Below are positions 30,701 to 38,317 of a stretch of DNA of 64,000 nt, piece by piece. Source of the stretch: JASTVH01 sp042862465 (GTDB taxonomy: Bacteria > Pseudomonadota > Gammaproteobacteria > Pseudomonadales > Oleiphilaceae); NCBI GenBank assembly GCA_042862465.1, contig JASTVH010000007.1, positions 124,001 to 188,000 on the forward strand, written 5' to 3'. The translations under genes and the position numbers were made by a program. Every line of letters begins with the position of its first letter. Position 1 is the first letter of the stretch. The notes under the pieces are model-generated. The model saw nothing but the letters and a program-made list of their open reading frames with translations. It had not been told where the DNA came from and did not search any database.

Positions 30701-31030
30701 GGGCATGCCCGGTGTCGCCAGGTAGATATGATTGAGTGCAGGGGGCACTTTCAGGCGCAGGGCAAAACTGGCATAGCCGGCCACCGGCAGACGTGGCCTG
30801 GCGTTCCACAAACCCGGCACGGCAAAGCGCGCGTCCGTCGGCTGCGGTTGCTTTACCCATTGCTGCCAGTAAAAAGCCCACTGGGTGTTCAGGGTATAGA
30901 TAGCCCCCTCTTCCCATCCCGGCTGGGTGGAAAGATCCAGCACCGGTACCTTTGATTCATCTGAAAACGCGAGAGAGGACAACAAAAGCCCCAAGCCAAT
31001 CAGGGCCGCGTGCAATGTTTTTTTTATCAT
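27791..31030 (-). CDS. Hybrid sensor histidine kinase with 7TM input, REC, PAS-like and unusual C-terminal region
   Basis: A 1079-aa membrane kinase. Order: signal peptide (1-23), periplasmic 7TMR-DISM-type ligand domain (about 25-190), about seven membrane helices (190-390), coiled coil, HisKA with His426 in SHEMRTPLHAISG, HATPase with N-box NRLQQILVNLLANSA, G1 VVDTGEGFP and G2 GGLGLLITRRL, then REC with phosphoacceptor Asp721 in LLDIMMPDMSGYE and Lys in YLAKPYA. After REC come a coiled coil, a PAS-like segment (about 845-940) and a C-terminal domain (about 980-1079, HSLHCWERYLGKSKVDLAEE) I cannot name. No separate response regulator is adjacent. It may sense the solute handled by the upstream TRAP operon (98-nt gap). 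Confidence 0.88.
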   Translation of the reverse strand: MIKKTLHAALIGLGLLLSSLAFSDESKVPVLDLSTQPGWEEGAIYTLNTQWAFYWQQWVKQPQPTDARFAVPGLWNARPRLPVAGYASFALRLKVPPALNHIYLATPGMPSAWSLWVNGREVAHNGQPGTSLATEQPEFGPKLVSLPVGDGELDLVLRISNYHYKEGGIWHPLRITGPNGVDALWMWPRLMETGAIVALVVTAIYLFSVFGVRRRETAVLWFGLFCLLLALRTGLGGQRLLYDPQWLSWAWQQSLEHLFLYLSVPAFLFFYHALFPGAVERRLAWIGSAVAGIFALTTLVFPVRYFADWSPGFQAFSLIVAVVVAWRLTLAVKQRRSGSILFAVSFVLFLVTVIHDLLLTHFVIDAQPLLHWGAAAFIVCQVVLLHRGYARSLSMVEQLTEELRSRNRRLEEADAHKDEFLAMTSHEMRTPLHAISGLAEDLRHSIPDLPADQSHQLDLITSTAGRLSGLVNDILDLAAIRHGQLALSAESVSLRGVASNVMRIIEPMVAGRDLVLSLDIGEGADRVRADANRLQQILVNLLANSAKSTAEGFIWLKAEREHDDRIRVAVVDTGEGFPEAIRDALFSRSDDWALPTEDRFRNGGLGLLITRRLVRLHGDDLHIDSRPGMGTEVYFYLRRGEGSGVSEPAAPVSTQTESREMAKGVDSDAGPLVAVVDDDEANRTLLRRQLQSAGYRTVVFASGPRLLEYLQDHTPDLVLLDIMMPDMSGYEVLGEIRRQWDPAVLPVIMVTARHLAADIVRALDEGASDYLAKPYAVSEMLARVRSQLGVREAWLAREENRLLQEEMARNARLQSSLELANRRMLQVLEQAGEGVLLLCESLSVLYVNSRARGLTGLPLAFGIDLSDHLLRSMEEELRKILRDHTTDAVDMIWPTPGGQLSIRASAFQEGERWLLSLIVTGQMDSGNEAVLGQLSQELNANRERMAALESMLQDLSGELARDRNGQSAVEDAAGDEEPGRSQLVELMRHSLHCWERYLGKSKVDLAEESRCWRVYLDGGTAKTRTLDKYLSLALLPRRPRWRLVIRTANFVMAQMALPEDEKVDLKQRVEDVEAVFDTN

Positions 31031-31128
31031 GCGCGGGCGAACCTCCAGTCGGGCATACTAACCTGTTTGACAGTAGGACGCCGGAACTGGAGTCACAAAC
31101 CACTGATTTTGCAGTGGAGTACGTCGCC

Positions 31129-33168
31129 CTATGCGTAGAAGAACAGCGGCACAAAGGCCACCAGCAACAGCGAGGTCCCCATCACCAACAGCGGCAGGAG
31201 CAGACGCTGGTAGCGTTGCCAGATCGTGCCATGGGTTTCGGCCACCAGGACTTCGTTTTCCCCCACGACCTGCCGCGTCAGCAGATGGTTCAGGGCCACG
31301 GGCGGGCTCAGGTAGCCCAGTTCGAAGGCCACGAGGGTGACGATCCAGAAATGCACCGGATCGACACCCCGGGTGATGGCGGCCTGGGCGATGGTGGCGG
31401 AAACCAGCACCACCGCACCGAACGGGTCCATGATCATGCCGATGATGGTGAGCATCACCACGATGGAGAGCATCACCAGCCAGACGTTGGTCAGGGACTC
31501 CGGGAACAGCACATGCACCAGCTGGGAACGCTCCAGCACCCCCCCCAGACAGATGGACAGGCCGATCAGGGCCAGCAGCGCGCCGATGTGGATCGCCGAT
31601 TCACTGGAGGCCCGGGTCATGGCCGCCGCAAAGCGCCCGGAGCGACCGGGCCCCTTGTCGGCATCGAGGAACACAAAAGCCAGCATGATGATGGGCAGGA
31701 TCATGGGCGCGCTGTGTTCGTTGAAGGACAGGTCCAGCAACACCGCGAAGCCGGCAATGACCAGCACACTCACTGCCACATAGATCCACAGCGGCTTCAG
31801 CGCCTGCAGTGAGGCCTGCATTTTTGCCTGGCGGTTGGAGAAGTCCGGCTTCCAGCGTCCCTCACTGCGACAAACGATCAGCGTGAACAGTAGCGCGGAA
31901 AACAGGAAGACCCCATACCCCCAGCCATACAGCTGCGAGGTGGTCACCTCCTTGTTGAGCGCGGCCACGACCACGATCAGCAGACAGGGATTCAGGACCA
32001 CCCCCATACTGCCGGACATGGCCGTGGTGGCCAGGGACAGCTGACGGCCGGCACCGGCCCGGCGCATCTCTTCGTAGATCACGCCGCCCACGGCCAGGAC
32101 GAAGATTCCGGAGGCCCCGGTAAAGGCCGTCGGGAAGGCGGTGGCAAAGATCACCAGAGAGGCCAGGGCCGCCGGCGGCAGGTTCCAGGGCTTGACGATG
32201 GCCAGCAGCTTTTCCGGCAGGCGGGTCTGCTTCAGGCACATGCCGACAAAGACATAGAGGCCGATGTTGATGAACATGGACGAGAGGTTGGCCATCTGGC
32301 CGAAATTGATGGCCACGCCGCTGGGCTGACCGGTCGCCAGGGCAAAGTACCCGAAGGCAATCAGTCCCATCCAGCAGTACAGGGGAATTGCGAGCAGAGA
32401 CCGGGGCCCCAGCTTGCCACTCTCATAGTGCTCGGGAACGAACAGCAGCCTCGCCACGTTCACGATCATCAGCAGGCCAAAGGCCCCGCTCCAGATATCC
32501 TGCAGGCGCACCAGATGTGCAGTGTCCGGGGCATGATTCAGCTGCCCCACGTAGCTCTGCAGCGACCACACCATCAGGCCATTCACTATTAGCTGAACGG
32601 TTTCGGCCAACCGCCACTCGGCACGATTGCCCGGCAGCCGCAGGCTGATGTGCTCGTTGGAAAAGGCTGCGGTGGCGGCCGCCAGGCCCATAAGCCCCAT
32701 GAACAGATACGTCTGCAACGCCATATTGTCGATCAGGAAGGCCGCCATGCTGCGTTCCACCGTTTTGTAGGCGACCAGCCAGGGGGTGATCTGGGCCTGC
32801 ATGGCGGTGTACTTGGCGTGTTTCTCCTGGCACAGGGCGACGTTCTTTTCGATTGAAGCGCGTATGGCCGCCTTATCCGGCTTGCTGTCAAACAGGCCGA
32901 AGCTGTCGCTTTCCGCCTCGGCCATCTGAGCAGCCACGGCCGCATCCACATCCTGGCTGGGATTACACTCCGGTGCCTTGGCGTGGGGATCCAGCAGATA
33001 GTAGTCGTTCCACGTCTGCTCCCCCAGCCACAACAACCGCGAGTGGATGGAGCTGCCGAGGCCCAGCAGCAGTGTCGCCATCAGCAAACCCAGCAGGATG
33101 ACGCCATGCCAGTTATTGAGTTTCAGGCTGCCGACCAGGCTTTGCTGGCTCATTACGCGCTCGTTCAT
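31129..33168 (-). CDS. TRAP-type transporter permease, fused DctQ-DctM form
   Basis: A 679-aa polytopic membrane protein. The N-terminal ~250 residues have few helices and a long hydrophilic loop (about 45-130, Asp/Glu/Lys-rich) between helix 1 and helix 2, consistent with a DctQ-like small subunit fused to a DctM-like large subunit. The large-subunit part shows AFPTAFTGASGIFVLAVGG and MSGSMGVVLNPCLLIVVVAA, typical of the TRAP/IT superfamily, and ends with ALNHLLTRQVVGE. It couples Na+ or H+ flow to uptake of a periplasmic ligand. It is third in an operon behind a lipoprotein and a solute-binding protein (18-nt gap). Substrate unknown. Confidence 0.82.
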   Translation of the reverse strand: MNERVMSQQSLVGSLKLNNWHGVILLGLLMATLLLGLGSSIHSRLLWLGEQTWNDYYLLDPHAKAPECNPSQDVDAAVAAQMAEAESDSFGLFDSKPDKAAIRASIEKNVALCQEKHAKYTAMQAQITPWLVAYKTVERSMAAFLIDNMALQTYLFMGLMGLAAATAAFSNEHISLRLPGNRAEWRLAETVQLIVNGLMVWSLQSYVGQLNHAPDTAHLVRLQDIWSGAFGLLMIVNVARLLFVPEHYESGKLGPRSLLAIPLYCWMGLIAFGYFALATGQPSGVAINFGQMANLSSMFINIGLYVFVGMCLKQTRLPEKLLAIVKPWNLPPAALASLVIFATAFPTAFTGASGIFVLAVGGVIYEEMRRAGAGRQLSLATTAMSGSMGVVLNPCLLIVVVAALNKEVTTSQLYGWGYGVFLFSALLFTLIVCRSEGRWKPDFSNRQAKMQASLQALKPLWIYVAVSVLVIAGFAVLLDLSFNEHSAPMILPIIMLAFVFLDADKGPGRSGRFAAAMTRASSESAIHIGALLALIGLSICLGGVLERSQLVHVLFPESLTNVWLVMLSIVVMLTIIGMIMDPFGAVVLVSATIAQAAITRGVDPVHFWIVTLVAFELGYLSPPVALNHLLTRQVVGENEVLVAETHGTIWQRYQRLLLPLLVMGTSLLLVAFVPLFFYA

Positions 33169-33186
33169 GACTCAGTACCTTTTATT

Positions 33187-34209
33187 TTATTCCCGATCCG
33201 CGGCGGTGCACTCATGGGCCGACGGCGTGGCCTGGCACCGCACCTTGCGCAGCAGGGTCAGCATGGTCGGGTGATAGACCTGGGGCACCACGTTGCCATC
33301 ACTATCCTTGCCATCGCGCAGTTCGAGGCGGTTCTGGCGGAACATTTCCTGGTAGTCCTCGATATCGGCCTGCGGAATCTTGATCCAGTCCTTCTCCGGA
33401 ATGCGTTTCTCGTGTCGCTTGATCACGTCCATGGCCTGATCAAACAGGCCGGCGGCGATTTCGCGCAGCTTCTGGGCCTTCTCCGGGCCGACCAGATCGT
33501 CCTTGGCCACCAGTTGCATGGTCAGCTGCGCCAGCGGGTAGTCCACGACGCCGCCCTGTTCACCAATGCCCTTGTACAGTTCCAGGGCCTCATAGGCCCA
33601 GGCCGGGGCGTAGGCGGCATCCACCATGCCGTTGTTGAACTTGCCACCGAAGTTGGTGATATCGGACGGCACCACGGTACCGTTCACGTAATTCACCATG
33701 TGAATGGCGTCCTTTTGGTAATCCAGGGTGGCCATCTTCTTGCCGGCCAGCTTGGCTGCGGTATTGATGCCGCGGTCATCCACGAACAGGTAGCCGGCCC
33801 CGAGCGGCACGATGCCAAGGATCTCGTAGTCACCTTCCGTCATGTACTTGGCGGCTTTCGGGCGGGCCAGGGTCATCAGCACAGTGCGCAGCTCATCGTA
33901 GGTGGGAATGGCGCCCACAGCACTGACCGAGCCGGTGAAGCGATTGAAGCGGCGGATACGCAGGTCGGTGGCCGCGAGCACATCGCACTGGCCGGAGAGG
34001 AAGTCCCCCAGCGCCACCCCTTCATCGGTGTAGGGCTTGAGCTGGAAGTCGATGTCCAGGGCCTTGGCTTCCAGGGCATAGCGCTTCATCAATTTGTAGG
34101 CATCGCCGTTGGCGCCAATCACGTCGAAAACACAGAGGGTCTTGGCGGCCTGCGCCTGCAGGCTGACCAGAAAAACACTGAGCAACAGAAAAAGAGTACG
34201 GGCTTTCAT
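33187..34209 (-). CDS. Periplasmic solute-binding protein of TRAP-type operon
   Basis: A 340-aa protein with a signal peptide (MKARTLFLLLSVFLVSLQAQA). The mature part reads CVFDVIGANGDAYKLMKRYA and later YKGIGEQGGVVDYPL; the overall two-lobe alpha/beta pattern (AATDLRIRRFNRF, KLAGKKMATLDY, FGGKFNNGMVDAAYAPAWAY) fits TRAP-type substrate binding, close to the group known as putative solute-binding proteins (DUF6091 as I recall). It is 18 nt upstream of the permease and 15 nt downstream of the lipoprotein. It is not a classic DctP; the typical DctP Arg signature was not identified. Confidence 0.75.
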   Translation of the reverse strand: MKARTLFLLLSVFLVSLQAQAAKTLCVFDVIGANGDAYKLMKRYALEAKALDIDFQLKPYTDEGVALGDFLSGQCDVLAATDLRIRRFNRFTGSVSAVGAIPTYDELRTVLMTLARPKAAKYMTEGDYEILGIVPLGAGYLFVDDRGINTAAKLAGKKMATLDYQKDAIHMVNYVNGTVVPSDITNFGGKFNNGMVDAAYAPAWAYEALELYKGIGEQGGVVDYPLAQLTMQLVAKDDLVGPEKAQKLREIAAGLFDQAMDVIKRHEKRIPEKDWIKIPQADIEDYQEMFRQNRLELRDGKDSDGNVVPQVYHPTMLTLLRKVRCQATPSAHECTAADRE

Positions 34210-34224
34210 AATCGTCCTCGTTTG

Positions 34225-35265
34225 TTATAGGAGGTCATCCAGGGCTTCGTTATCCATCGGCTTGGGCTTGGAAAGCCGGCCCAGCTGCACGCGGGGTGTG
34301 CGTTCACCGAAATGCTGGGTCCAGTAGCGGTCGGAAACCGCCAGCAGCTCCCGAAAGGCGATGGCATCGACGATCCGGTACTGTTCGCTGGGCGTGAAGT
34401 CCTCGCCCGGAGCGAGGGCCTTGACGGCTTCCGCAAGCATTTCCGTATTGCCTTTGGTTTGGGCCATGACGGCCATCAGGGCACTGGAAACCCGAATCCC
34501 CTGAGCCAGGCCCATCCGGTTGCTCTGTTGCAGCAGTTTCCAGGGATCGGGCGCGCTGATGGGCTTGGAATCCGGCAGCAACAGCCAGACTGCGGCCCGG
34601 ATCGCCTGCGGCATGCCCGCCCAGTCGTCGTTGTCCAGACAGCGGGAGGCGATGGCGGCCCGGGGGGCGATGTTACGGGGAACACCAGCCACCACACCGG
34701 CTCCGGCATCATTCAGCACCGCCTGCATGCCGGTCAGCAAGCCGAGGGCAAAGGTCAGCTCATCCTGGCGATTATCGAAATCGGGGCACTCGGCATGCTC
34801 CTGGCCCGGATCGTACTCGAAGGCTTCCATGGCCCGCTGGTAGGTCTGCAGGCGCCGTGCCGCGGCAATCGCCAGCCAGCGTTCCTGTTCGGTGCGGGCA
34901 TCACTGGCCTGAGTGATGTTACCGGCCTGTTCGAAGCGGATGGCCCGCAGCTCGGCATCCCAGGCCTGCATCACCCCACAGGTGCCGGCCAACAGCATCA
35001 GTAGGGAGCCGGATTTACGCGGGGTATGCCCGACGCGGGAGAAGGAATAAACCAGCGGATCCAGCGCATCACCCGCGGCACAGGCCATGGCCGGATCACT
35101 TAACTGCAGGAAATAGGGCGTCGCCTCGTCTTCGGCATACCCTTTGAGCACCCAACCCGTGGTCGAGTAAATGGGATTGGAGGAACAACCCGCCATCATG
35201 ACCAGACACAGCAGTAGACCGGCCTTGATGAGCATCCGCCCCTGTCGTTTCATTCGTTCTGTCAT
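34225..35265 (-). CDS. Lipoprotein, first gene of TRAP-type operon (TatT-like candidate)
   Basis: A 346-aa lipoprotein with a basic N-terminus (MTERMKRQGRM) and lipobox MAGC followed by Ser-Ser, predicting outer-membrane sorting. The mature part is alpha-helical with regularly spaced Ala and aromatic residues (WLAIAAARRLQTYQRAMEAF, ELTFALGLLTGMQAVL, MPQAIRAAVWLLLP), suggesting TPR-like repeats as in TatT proteins associated with TRAP transporters. That match is by character, not by an identified motif. The ATG at 35265 has GGAGAG upstream; a longer frame to 35325 would bury the signal peptide. Fifteen nucleotides separate it from the solute-binding gene. Confidence 0.65.
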   Translation of the reverse strand: MTERMKRQGRMLIKAGLLLCLVMMAGCSSNPIYSTTGWVLKGYAEDEATPYFLQLSDPAMACAAGDALDPLVYSFSRVGHTPRKSGSLLMLLAGTCGVMQAWDAELRAIRFEQAGNITQASDARTEQERWLAIAAARRLQTYQRAMEAFEYDPGQEHAECPDFDNRQDELTFALGLLTGMQAVLNDAGAGVVAGVPRNIAPRAAIASRCLDNDDWAGMPQAIRAAVWLLLPDSKPISAPDPWKLLQQSNRMGLAQGIRVSSALMAVMAQTKGNTEMLAEAVKALAPGEDFTPSEQYRIVDAIAFRELLAVSDRYWTQHFGERTPRVQLGRLSKPKPMDNEALDDLL

Positions 35266-35300
35266 CAACACTCTCCGGTTATTGTTGTTGGCTAGTGCCC

Positions 35301-35324
35301 TGTCGACATTTATTTTGTTCGACA
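35301..35324. promoter_or_regulatory. Inverted repeat TGTCGA-N12-TCGACA upstream of lipoprotein start
   Basis: Arms at 35301-35306 and 35319-35324, about 36-59 nt before the ATG at 35265. The spacing and A/T-rich spacer suit a regulator operator overlapping the promoter. The binding protein is unknown. Confidence 0.3.
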
Positions 35325-35526
35325 ATCTTACATCACGACAAAATCACTTGCACTCGCAATCTTGCCAAGCAAGTCTCGTTTTTAAGTTAGTTTTGCGTTC
35401 ATCTGCAACCGAGGCGCGCTCAAAACCGTCATTTTTCACAGATAGCGCGAGGGTAAGCGGAAACGATCTCAAATCGCACGCCATTCAAGGTTTCAGCATC
35501 ACATGCCGCAGCCAATGGCCAGCCAT

Positions 35527-35546
35527 ACGTGACAAAAGTGTCACGT
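35527..35546. promoter_or_regulatory. Perfect 8-bp palindrome ACGTGACA-AAAG-TGTCACGT
   Basis: Both arms match exactly around a 4-nt spacer, with TTTTA on the plus-strand side. No plus-strand gene ends here, so an operator is more likely than a terminator. It is about 140 nt past the atuR stop and 260 nt before the TRAP-operon start. Confidence 0.35.
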
Positions 35547-35686
35547 TTTAAAAGCCGCCAGGGCCCTACATGATCCTCAGCTGCGAATGGTCGGACAATT
35601 GGCCGACCCGACGCGGAGGCACGCCAGATCGGTCAACAATGCCCCGGGACGGGGCGGAAGGAATGCAAAAATCGGGTAGTCCAATA

Positions 35687-36298
35687 CTACTTTGGGGAGA
35701 GGCGCAGCGTGCGCAGGACCTCGTCTGACAAGTCATCCAGATCCATATCGCCGCCGGGCCGGTACCAGGTAATGGTCCAGCTGAGGGCGCCGGTGAGAAA
35801 GCGCCTTACAAAAAACGGGTCGGCGTCGATTTGGCCCGAATTGCCAAGCTCTGTTAACACCCCCATCCAGAGGTCTTCGTAGACGTCACGTAGCCTCAGA
35901 ATATCCTTTTGATTAACCTCTGACAGGCTGCGCCATTCGTAAACGAGCACGGCCATCGCCTCGCCGGTTTCCCCATTGATCGACTCCAGCTCACAGCGGA
36001 TCAGCGCGCGCAACCGCTCATGCGGTGTGGCGGCCTGTTGCAGGGCCAGACGCATGCGGGCGGTGTTGAGCCGGATCGTATCCTCCATCACCGCACGCAG
36101 AATGGCTTCCTTGTTGGGGAAGTGATGGAAGATGCTGCCGGACTGAATGCCCACGGCCGCGGCCAAATCACGCACGGTGGTGCGCTCGTAACCCTTTTCC
36201 CGAAAAAGGCGTGCCGCCCGGGTGAGGATGCGCCCCCGGGCACTGTTGGGATCAGTCAGGCCTTCTTCCTGGCTGGAAACTTCCGGTAATTGGGTCAA
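35687..36298 (-). CDS. atuR: TetR-family repressor of the acyclic terpene utilisation cluster (AtuR)
   Basis: A 203-aa TetR-type regulator. The N-terminal HTH is RILTRAARLFREKGYERTTVRDLAAAVGIQSGSIFHHF (read in parts: RDLAAAVGIQSG, then FHHFPNKEAIL), followed by an alpha-helical ligand domain. It starts at TTG 36298 behind AGGAGGGG, a strong ribosome binding site. It diverges from atuA with a palindromic operator in between, as P. aeruginosa AtuR does; that AtuR is reported to bind inverted repeats in the atuR-atuA gap and repress the cluster. Assignment rests on family and context. Confidence 0.88.
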   Translation of the reverse strand: MTQLPEVSSQEEGLTDPNSARGRILTRAARLFREKGYERTTVRDLAAAVGIQSGSIFHHFPNKEAILRAVMEDTIRLNTARMRLALQQAATPHERLRALIRCELESINGETGEAMAVLVYEWRSLSEVNQKDILRLRDVYEDLWMGVLTELGNSGQIDADPFFVRRFLTGALSWTITWYRPGGDMDLDDLSDEVLRTLRLSPK

Positions 36299-36428
36299 GA
36301 CGCCCCTCCTGTTTGCGTTCCATAATCAGAGTGCCACCCCGAAATGCGGTCGGAGGAGGACACAAACCACGGCACCATTGCCAGACGCTCTATGGGCCAA
36401 ACGCAGTCTATCACAACCGACTCTTTAC

Positions 36429-36450
36429 TTACCAAGCGCTTGCTTGGTAA
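36429..36450. promoter_or_regulatory. Candidate AtuR operator (perfect 9-bp inverted repeat)
   Basis: TTACCAAGC (36429-36437) and GCTTGGTAA (36442-36450) are exact inverted repeats with spacer GCTT, in the atuR-atuA gap, 65 nt before the atuA ATG. Size, symmetry and position fit a TetR-family operator. Confidence 0.75.
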
Positions 36451-36514
36451 TGTCCCATTCAGCGTTTGACGGCGATGCCCCGTTGTCACCACTGAATTCA
36501 AGGAGCGACTCACC

Positions 36515-38314
36515 ATGACCGCCCAAGATCACCCCGTTCGTATCGGCTGTGCGTCCGCCTTCTGGGGGGATACGCACACCGCTGCCCGCCAGTTGGTGGA
36601 ACGCGGCAATATCGACTATCTGGTGTTCGACTACCTCGCCGAGATCACCCTGTCGATCATGGCGGGACAAAAACTCAAGGACCCCAATGCCGGCTACGCC
36701 ACCGATTTCGTCCGCGATGTGATGGCGCCCCTGCTGAACCAGATCAAGGACCGGAAAATCCGCGTGATCAGCAACGCCGGCGGCGTCAATCCCGAGTCCT
36801 GCCGCAAGGCCCTTCAGGAAGCGGCCGATCAGGCCGGGGTGGATCTCAAGATTGCCCTGGTCGGCGGGGACGACCTACTGATGAAGAAAAGCCAGCTGGC
36901 CAAACAGGGCATTCGGGAAATGACCACCGGCTTTGAGATGCCCGGCATGATGGTGAGCCTCAATGCCTATCTGGGCGCCCCCGGTATTGTCGCGGCGCTG
37001 GAGACCGGCGCCGATGTGGTGATCACCGGTCGCGTCGCCGACAGTGCGGTGGTGCTGGCGCCGCTGATCCACGAATTTGGCTGGGCCTGGGACGACTACG
37101 ACCGTCTCGCCCAGGGCAGCCTGGCCGGCCACATCATCGAGTGTGGCGCCCAGTGTACCGGCGGCAATTTCACCGACTGGACCGAAGTGGCAGACGGCTA
37201 TGACCACATGGGCTTCCCGGTGGTCGAGGTCAATGCCGACGGCAGTTTTCTGGTCACCAAACCCGAAGGCACCGGCGGCAAGGTCAGCTACGGCACGGTG
37301 GCCGAACAGATCCTCTATGAGATCGATGACCCGCGTGCCTACCTTTTGCCCGATGTGGTCGCCGACTTCACCCAGGTGCGGCTGGTGGACAAGGGCCACG
37401 ATCACGTCTGGGTCACCGGCGCCAAGGGCCATCCCCCCACCGATCACTACAAGGTGTCCGGCACTTGGCCCGATGGCCACAAATGCACCGTCACCTTCCT
37501 CCTGGCCGGACTCGATGCCCGCAAGAAAGCGGACCGGGTGGCCAACGCGATCCTGGAAAAAACCCGGCGTCTGTTCGAGGAACGCGGTTTCGGCGACTAC
37601 ACCGAAACCAGCGTGGAACTGCTCGGCACCGAGGCCACCTATGGCACCCACAGCCGCATGCTGGAGTCGCGGGAAGTGGTGGTGAAGATCAGCGTTGCCC
37701 ACCCGGACAAAAAGGCCCTGGTGCTCTTTTCCCGGGAGATTGCCCAGGCCGCCACCGGCATGGCGCCGGGCATCACGGGCATCGTCGGCGGACGCCCCAC
37801 GGTCTGGCCCAAGATCCGGCTGTTCTCCTGCCTCGTGCCCAAGGATGAGGTGAGTGTACGGATCGATGTGGGGGGTGAAGCCTCGCCCGTCGAGGTGGCC
37901 ACGGATGGCGGCTTTGACCCGGCCGTGCTTATCGAGCAGGCCGAATCGGAGGAGCGTCTGGAGAAAACCGACGTCGAAGTCCCGCTGATCCAGCTGGCCT
38001 GGGCCCGCAGTGGCGACAAGGGCGACAACAGCAACATTGGTGTCATCGCCCGGCGCCCGGAATTTCTGCCCTACATCCGCGCCACCCTGAGCGAGTCCCG
38101 CGTGGCGGACTGGATGGGCCACGTGCTGCATCCCAAGAAGGGTCAGGTTCTGCGCTGGGACCTGCCGGGGCTGCAGGCGCTCAATTTTCTCCTGGAACAC
38201 AGCCTGGGCGGCGGTGGTGTCGCGAGCCTTCGCATCGATCCCCAGGGCAAGGCATTCGCCCAGCAATTGCTGGAACACCCGATCGCCGTTCCCAGTCACC
38301 TGCTTGAGGACTAA
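36515..38314 (+). CDS. atuA: Acyclic terpene utilisation protein AtuA
   Basis: A 599-aa protein of the AtuA (formerly DUF1446) family, required for growth on citronellol/geraniol in Pseudomonas though its reaction is not firmly assigned. The N-terminal AtuA domain (about 1-455) shows IGCASAFWGDTHTAARQLVE, ISNAGGVNPESCRKAL, VITGRVADSAVVLAPLIHEF and HIIECGAQCTGGNFTDW; the C-terminal AtuA-like domain (about 490-590) has WARSGDKGDNSNIGVIARRP. The ATG at 36515 follows AAGGAGCG. First gene of the operon; atuB starts 3 nt after its stop. Confidence 0.95.
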   Translation: MTAQDHPVRIGCASAFWGDTHTAARQLVERGNIDYLVFDYLAEITLSIMAGQKLKDPNAGYATDFVRDVMAPLLNQIKDRKIRVISNAGGVNPESCRKALQEAADQAGVDLKIALVGGDDLLMKKSQLAKQGIREMTTGFEMPGMMVSLNAYLGAPGIVAALETGADVVITGRVADSAVVLAPLIHEFGWAWDDYDRLAQGSLAGHIIECGAQCTGGNFTDWTEVADGYDHMGFPVVEVNADGSFLVTKPEGTGGKVSYGTVAEQILYEIDDPRAYLLPDVVADFTQVRLVDKGHDHVWVTGAKGHPPTDHYKVSGTWPDGHKCTVTFLLAGLDARKKADRVANAILEKTRRLFEERGFGDYTETSVELLGTEATYGTHSRMLESREVVVKISVAHPDKKALVLFSREIAQAATGMAPGITGIVGGRPTVWPKIRLFSCLVPKDEVSVRIDVGGEASPVEVATDGGFDPAVLIEQAESEERLEKTDVEVPLIQLAWARSGDKGDNSNIGVIARRPEFLPYIRATLSESRVADWMGHVLHPKKGQVLRWDLPGLQALNFLLEHSLGGGGVASLRIDPQGKAFAQQLLEHPIAVPSHLLED

Positions 38315-38317
38315 CCC

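Larger units (their letters stand above)
35266..35686. other. 421-nt intergenic region with two palindromic candidate operators
   Basis: AT-richer stretch upstream of the TRAP-type operon. It holds TGTCGA-N12-TCGACA (35301-35324) and the perfect palindrome at 35527-35546. No gene is supported. Confidence 0.45.
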
